Source: Actinomycetota bacterium (GTDB lineage: Bacteria; Actinomycetota; Geothermincolia; Fen-727; Anoxymicrobiaceae). From it: a stretch of 9,220 nt of DNA. The stretch covers positions 1-9,220 of the forward strand of contig PMDX01000048.1 in the NCBI GenBank assembly GCA_003154635.1, read 5' to 3'. The translations under genes were made by a program, and so were the position numbers. Under the pieces are notes generated by a model that worked only from the letters and a program-made list of their open reading frames with translations, ran no database searches and was not told where the DNA came from. Every line of letters starts with the position of its first letter. The first letter of the stretch is position 1. Shown piece by piece: positions 6,198-9,220 of this stretch.

Positions 6198-7349
6198 GTG
6201 GCAAACAATAAGTTCATGACCACCGTCTCCCCCCACCTGCACGAAAAAGGGCAGACCATCGACCGAGCCATGAAGGACGTCCTTCTTGCGCTGGCCCCCG
6301 CCGGTGTCTGGGCGATTATCGTGTTCGGGTTCCAGGCGATACTGGTCATGGCGGTCAGCATCATAACCGCGATGCTTTCCGAAGTGGTAGTGCGCAAGAT
6401 ACTGGGGCGCAAATCGTCACTGAGCGACCTGAGCGCGGTGCTGACGGGCTTGTTCCTTGCGTTTCTGCTTCCGGTGACCACACCTTTATGGGTCGTGGCA
6501 ATCGGCGCGTTCCTCGCGGTGGGGGTAGCCAAGGAGCTCTTTGGCGGCCTGGGTAAGAACATCTTCAACCCGGCGCTGTTCGGAAGAGTGGCCTTGATGA
6601 TATCACCGCTCTGGCTGTACATAGCCAAGTTCGTTAAGCCGTTCTGGTATACGGCCAATGGCGTGAACTGGTTCACGCCCATTACTACCTCGATCAACAA
6701 CGGTGTTGCGGGCAGGGTAGTCTTCAAGACCCTTGCCGGCACGACCAAGGTCAACGTGGTAACGTCTGCGACGCCGCTGTCGCTCCTGAAGAGCGGCAGG
6801 ATGCTGGCCAATACGGTCTCTGGAGCAACACCCGTAGGTGCGACGTGGATCACCAGCAGCGGCAGGCCGAGCTTCTGGTCGATGGCACTCGGCCTCAAGG
6901 CCGGGAGCATGGGCGAGGTTTCCGTTCTGCTTCTGCTCCTCGGTGGCCTGTACCTGATCTATCGCCGTACGATTGACTGGAGGATACCCGTCGGCGTGCT
7001 CTGCGGCGCGCTGTTCATCTTCCTGATCACGTGGAACCACCCGGTGTACCAGATGCTTTCGGGCGGCATATGGCTCGGCGCCTTCTTTATGGCGACAGAC
7101 TGGGTGACCAGCCCGATGACTAAACGTGGCAAATGGATCTATGCCGTGGGTATCGGTGTGTTTATCGGGTTGATAAGGCTTGTGAGCCCGCTTCCCGAAG
7201 GTGTGGCAATTGCCATACTGATCTGGAACGCGCTGACGCTGGTGCTCGATCGTTACGTGGCTGAGCCGAAGTTCGGTGAGATCAAGAAGCCCTGGTTCAA
7301 CAGGGTTCCGGTCCTGCCGAAGCCGAAGCCGGCGGCGCAAAAAGCCTGA
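6198..7349 (+). CDS. rnfD: RnfD-type membrane subunit with covalent-FMN motif
   Basis: RnfD (NqrB/RnfD family) is an integral membrane protein that carries covalently bound FMN on an outer loop and helps move electrons across the membrane. The 383 residues show about nine or ten hydrophobic helices (roughly 28-44, 45-62, 78-92, 96-112, 125-142, 238-256, 264-279, 283-300, 313-329, 334-350). The family motif NPALFGR is at 124-130. The long loop 143-237 holds VVTSATPLSLLKSG, where Thr192 is the likely FMN-linked residue, and a second NTVSGATP with Thr211. GSMGEVS (236-242) before the next helix is also typical. The C-terminus is Pro/Lys/Ala-rich. GTG at 6198 is chosen over an ATG at 6191 because the latter opens only a six-codon frame and sits 2 nt from GGAGG (6184-6188); GTG has 9-nt spacing. 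The flavin transferase ApbE that would attach FMN is not in the window. Confidence 0.94.
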   Translation: MANNKFMTTVSPHLHEKGQTIDRAMKDVLLALAPAGVWAIIVFGFQAILVMAVSIITAMLSEVVVRKILGRKSSLSDLSAVLTGLFLAFLLPVTTPLWVVAIGAFLAVGVAKELFGGLGKNIFNPALFGRVALMISPLWLYIAKFVKPFWYTANGVNWFTPITTSINNGVAGRVVFKTLAGTTKVNVVTSATPLSLLKSGRMLANTVSGATPVGATWITSSGRPSFWSMALGLKAGSMGEVSVLLLLLGGLYLIYRRTIDWRIPVGVLCGALFIFLITWNHPVYQMLSGGIWLGAFFMATDWVTSPMTKRGKWIYAVGIGVFIGLIRLVSPLPEGVAIAILIWNALTLVLDRYVAEPKFGEIKKPWFNRVPVLPKPKPAAQKA

Positions 7350-7382
7350 CAGCGACGGCATAAGACAGCAAGAGATAGGCAT

Positions 7383-7411
7383 ACGCGCCCCCGGCGACCC
7401 CGGGGGCGCGT
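7383..7411 (+). terminator. Strong GC hairpin after rnfD, terminator-like but with a weak U-tract
   Basis: ACGCGCCCCCGG (7383-7394) pairs perfectly with CCGGGGGCGCGT (7400-7411), a 12-bp stem almost all GC with a 5-nt loop. The tail TCTCTATC is pyrimidine-rich but not a clean T run. It begins 33 nt after the rnfD stop and 66 nt before the endopeptidase start. It may end the hydrogenase-rnfCD transcript partly, or act as an RNA-stabilising stem. Confidence 0.65.
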
Positions 7412-7477
7412 CTCTATCGCTTGGGTGTTAGAATTGAACAACGTGAATCTCTCGCCGACGAGCCACATTCATAGGAC

Positions 7478-7942
7478 ATGTCTGACTGTGTAATCATCGG
7501 AATCGGTAATCTCATAAAGAGCGATGACGGCGTTGGCGTTCATGCCGTAAGGTACCTTGAGGGCAAGGTGCCGGGCGATGTCGAGCTGGTCGAGGGCAGC
7601 ATTTTTTGTGCCGACCTGTTCGTTTTCATCGAGGGGCGCGACAAGGTGATCTTTATAGACGCTATCGACGCCGGCGATGAGCCGGGCGCCATATTCAGGT
7701 TCACACCTGACCAGGTGCGCAACGAGAACAAGGGCGTTTCCATGTCTGTCCACGATTTCGGGTTGTACGAGTTGATCGCGATGGCGAGGCTGATGGACCA
7801 GTGCCCGGAGGATATAACGATAATCAGCGTGCAGGTGAAGACCATACAAACCGGTGATACGTTGTCGGACGAGGTAAGCGCGGCGATCCCGAGGGTGCAC
7901 GAGCTGGTTCTCGAGGAGATCGGAGCGCGCGGCGGCAGATGA
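7478..7942 (+). CDS. Hydrogenase maturation endopeptidase (HybD/HyaD/HycI family)
   Basis: This 154-residue cytoplasmic protease belongs to the family that removes the C-terminal tail of the [NiFe] large subunit after Ni insertion. The N-terminus reads as a Rossmann-like strand followed by GIGN (8-11) and KSDDGVG (14-20). By alignment by eye to E. coli HybD, the three Ni-sensing residues are present: Asp17 (for Glu16), Asp61 in FIDAIDAG (for Asp62) and His92 in SVHDFGL (for His93). Length is normal. Its natural substrate is almost surely the large subunit at 2758-4332, which keeps a 15-residue tail after His509. The ATG at 7478 is the only start, because an in-frame TAG lies two codons upstream. 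The only Shine-Dalgarno-like AGGA (7473-7476) is just 1 nt from the ATG, so initiation may be weak. Its stop overlaps hypF (ATGA). Confidence 0.93.
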   Translation: MSDCVIIGIGNLIKSDDGVGVHAVRYLEGKVPGDVELVEGSIFCADLFVFIEGRDKVIFIDAIDAGDEPGAIFRFTPDQVRNENKGVSMSVHDFGLYELIAMARLMDQCPEDITIISVQVKTIQTGDTLSDEVSAAIPRVHELVLEEIGARGGR

Positions 7943-9220
7943 GACACCTTAGGATAGAGGTACGAGGCATAGTCCAGGGTGTTGGCTTCCGTCCGTTCGT
8001 CTACCGTATTGCGCACGAGCACGGGATCAATGGAACGGTCTCGAACAACCCCCTGGGCGTCGATATAACGGCAAGCGGAGAGGGCGACCAGATCTATCTC
8101 TTTCTCAAGGACCTCAAGGACGAGGCGCCACCCGCGGCGGTTGTGGAGAAGGTCAGCGTCTTTACGATAGAGCCGTTCGAGGCGGGCGCTTTTCGGATCG
8201 TCCCATCCACCCGGCAGGGTGAAAAGCACGTCCTGATATCTCCGGACCTGGCGACGTGCGACGACTGCGCATCCGAGCTTTTCGATGAGAGTGACAGGCG
8301 CTACCGCTACCCGTTCATCAACTGCACCAACTGCGGGCCGCGCTTTACGATAATCTCCGACACGCCGTACGATCGGCCCAACACCTCAATGGCGAAGTTC
8401 CCTATGTGCCCGGAGTGCCGGCGCGAGTACGACGACCCGGCTGACAGGCGTTTCCACGCCCAACCGAACGCCTGCCCCGTCTGTGGGCCCAGAGTATGGC
8501 TGGTCGATGCGGACGGGTCCCCGGTCACCGGCGATGCCGTGAGCGAAACCGCGAGCCTGCTCAAAGAGGGCCGCATAGTCGCGTTGAAGGGACTGGGAGG
8601 CTTTCACCTTGCATGCGACGCGACCTCCGACGAGGCGGTATCACGCCTTCGCGAGCGGAAAAACCGTTACGGGAAGCCGCTCGCTGTGATGGTGCGCGAT
8701 ATTGCGTCTGCAAGGCGTTACTGCAGCGTCGACGAGCCGGCCGAGGAGCTGCTTCGTTCGACCGGGAGGCCGATCGTGTTGCTGCGCGAACACGAGGACT
8801 CTGCACTCTCGCGTGATGTCGCAACGGGGCTGTCGAACCAGGGTTTGTTCCTGCCTTACACGCCCTTGCATCATCTCGTTCTGGCCGAAGCGGAAATGCC
8901 TCTCGTGATGACCTCGGGGAACGTATCGAGTGAGCCGATAGCAAAAGACAACGACGAGGCGCTGCGGAGGCTCTCGAGCATCGCCGACTATTTCCTGCTG
9001 CACGACCGCGACATCCTCGTGCGCTACGACGACTCGGTGAGCCGCGTCTTCAGGGGTGCCGAGTACCCCTTGCGAAGAGCGAGAGGTTATGCGCCGTATC
9101 CCGTGAGAGTAACCCTACCGGCGCCGGTTGAGGTCCTGGCGGTGGGCGCAGAGCTCAAGAACACCTTCTGCCTGCTGCGAGGCGAGGAGGCGTTCCTGAG
9201 CCAGCACATCGGCGACATGG
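7939..9220 (+). CDS. hypF: Carbamoyltransferase HypF, C-terminal part beyond window edge
   Basis: HypF activates carbamoyl phosphate with ATP and transfers the carbamoyl group to HypE, the source of the CN ligands on the active-site iron. The 427 residues seen are about the first half to three fifths of a protein near 750 residues. The acylphosphatase domain opens with GIVQGVGFRPF (10-20, Arg18) and SNNPLG. Two zinc-finger-like units follow: Cys107/110/129/132 and Cys157/160/179/182. The YrdC-like domain shows KNRYGKPLAVM (241-251) and SGNVSSEPIA (326-335). The Kae1-like domain starts at about 399 with AVGAELKNTF. The ATG overlaps the endopeptidase stop by 4 nt, so the two are translationally coupled. 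Further hyp genes may follow to the right, but that is not visible. Confidence 0.96.
   Translation, partial: MRHLRIEVRGIVQGVGFRPFVYRIAHEHGINGTVSNNPLGVDITASGEGDQIYLFLKDLKDEAPPAAVVEKVSVFTIEPFEAGAFRIVPSTRQGEKHVLISPDLATCDDCASELFDESDRRYRYPFINCTNCGPRFTIISDTPYDRPNTSMAKFPMCPECRREYDDPADRRFHAQPNACPVCGPRVWLVDADGSPVTGDAVSETASLLKEGRIVALKGLGGFHLACDATSDEAVSRLRERKNRYGKPLAVMVRDIASARRYCSVDEPAEELLRSTGRPIVLLREHEDSALSRDVATGLSNQGLFLPYTPLHHLVLAEAEMPLVMTSGNVSSEPIAKDNDEALRRLSSIADYFLLHDRDILVRYDDSVSRVFRGAEYPLRRARGYAPYPVRVTLPAPVEVLAVGAELKNTFCLLRGEEAFLSQHIGDM

Noticed and set aside
1..9220. CRISPR arrays, insertion sequences, tRNA or rRNA genes, frameshifted genes
   Set aside because: No regular repeats, transposase motifs or cloverleaf signatures were seen on either strand, and every confident gene reads through intact apart from the two cut by the window edges.

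Overview
The window carries genes for a membrane-linked, H2-consuming metabolism, flanked on the left by a selenium gene pair. All the confident genes are bacterial. The DNA is visibly GC-rich, with G/C-rich third codon positions. Five of the eight confident genes start with GTG or TTG behind good Shine-Dalgarno sequences. An oxygen-sensitive-type gene set (Rnf-type proteins, SelD, a Tat-exported group 1-like [NiFe] hydrogenase) suggests an anaerobe, perhaps a clostridial-type Firmicute or a deep-branching actinobacterium. No marker in the window settles the phylum.

Layout. Positions 1-1215 (minus strand) hold a DUF3343 / putative Se-S carrier gene followed, 2 nt later, by selD (selenophosphate synthetase, cut by the window's left edge). 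Positions 1216-1624 are a divergent, mostly non-coding region. It contains a candidate promoter, a possible 24-codon Cys-rich leader ORF, and a clear intrinsic terminator 42 nt upstream of the hydrogenase start. Positions 1625-7349 (plus strand) are a tight five-gene operon: [NiFe]-hydrogenase small subunit (Tat signal, C-terminal anchor), large subunit, an unrecognised four-helix membrane protein, RnfC and RnfD. A very strong GC hairpin follows rnfD. Positions 7478-9220 hold a hydrogenase maturation endopeptidase overlapping by 4 nt the start of hypF, which runs off the right edge.

How it may work together. The hydrogenase dimer should sit outside the cytoplasmic membrane and take electrons from H2. 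HypF makes the CN ligands of the active site and the endopeptidase clips the large subunit's 15-residue tail. The usual dihaem cytochrome b partner is absent. In its place are a membrane protein with a single histidine and two Rnf subunits, RnfD (membrane, covalent FMN) and RnfC (cytoplasmic, flavin/NADH-type domain plus two 4Fe-4S motifs). No rnfG, E, A or B lies in the operon. The simplest reading is a dedicated hydrogenase-RnfCD complex that carries electrons across the membrane from H2 to a cytoplasmic acceptor such as NAD+ or ferredoxin, or in reverse. The assembly, its direction and any ion pumping are inference.

The most interesting points are this hydrogenase-RnfCD operon, the attenuator-like leader in front of it, a Cys-for-Pro change that predicts an all-[4Fe-4S] small subunit, and two flavinylation-like motifs in RnfD.
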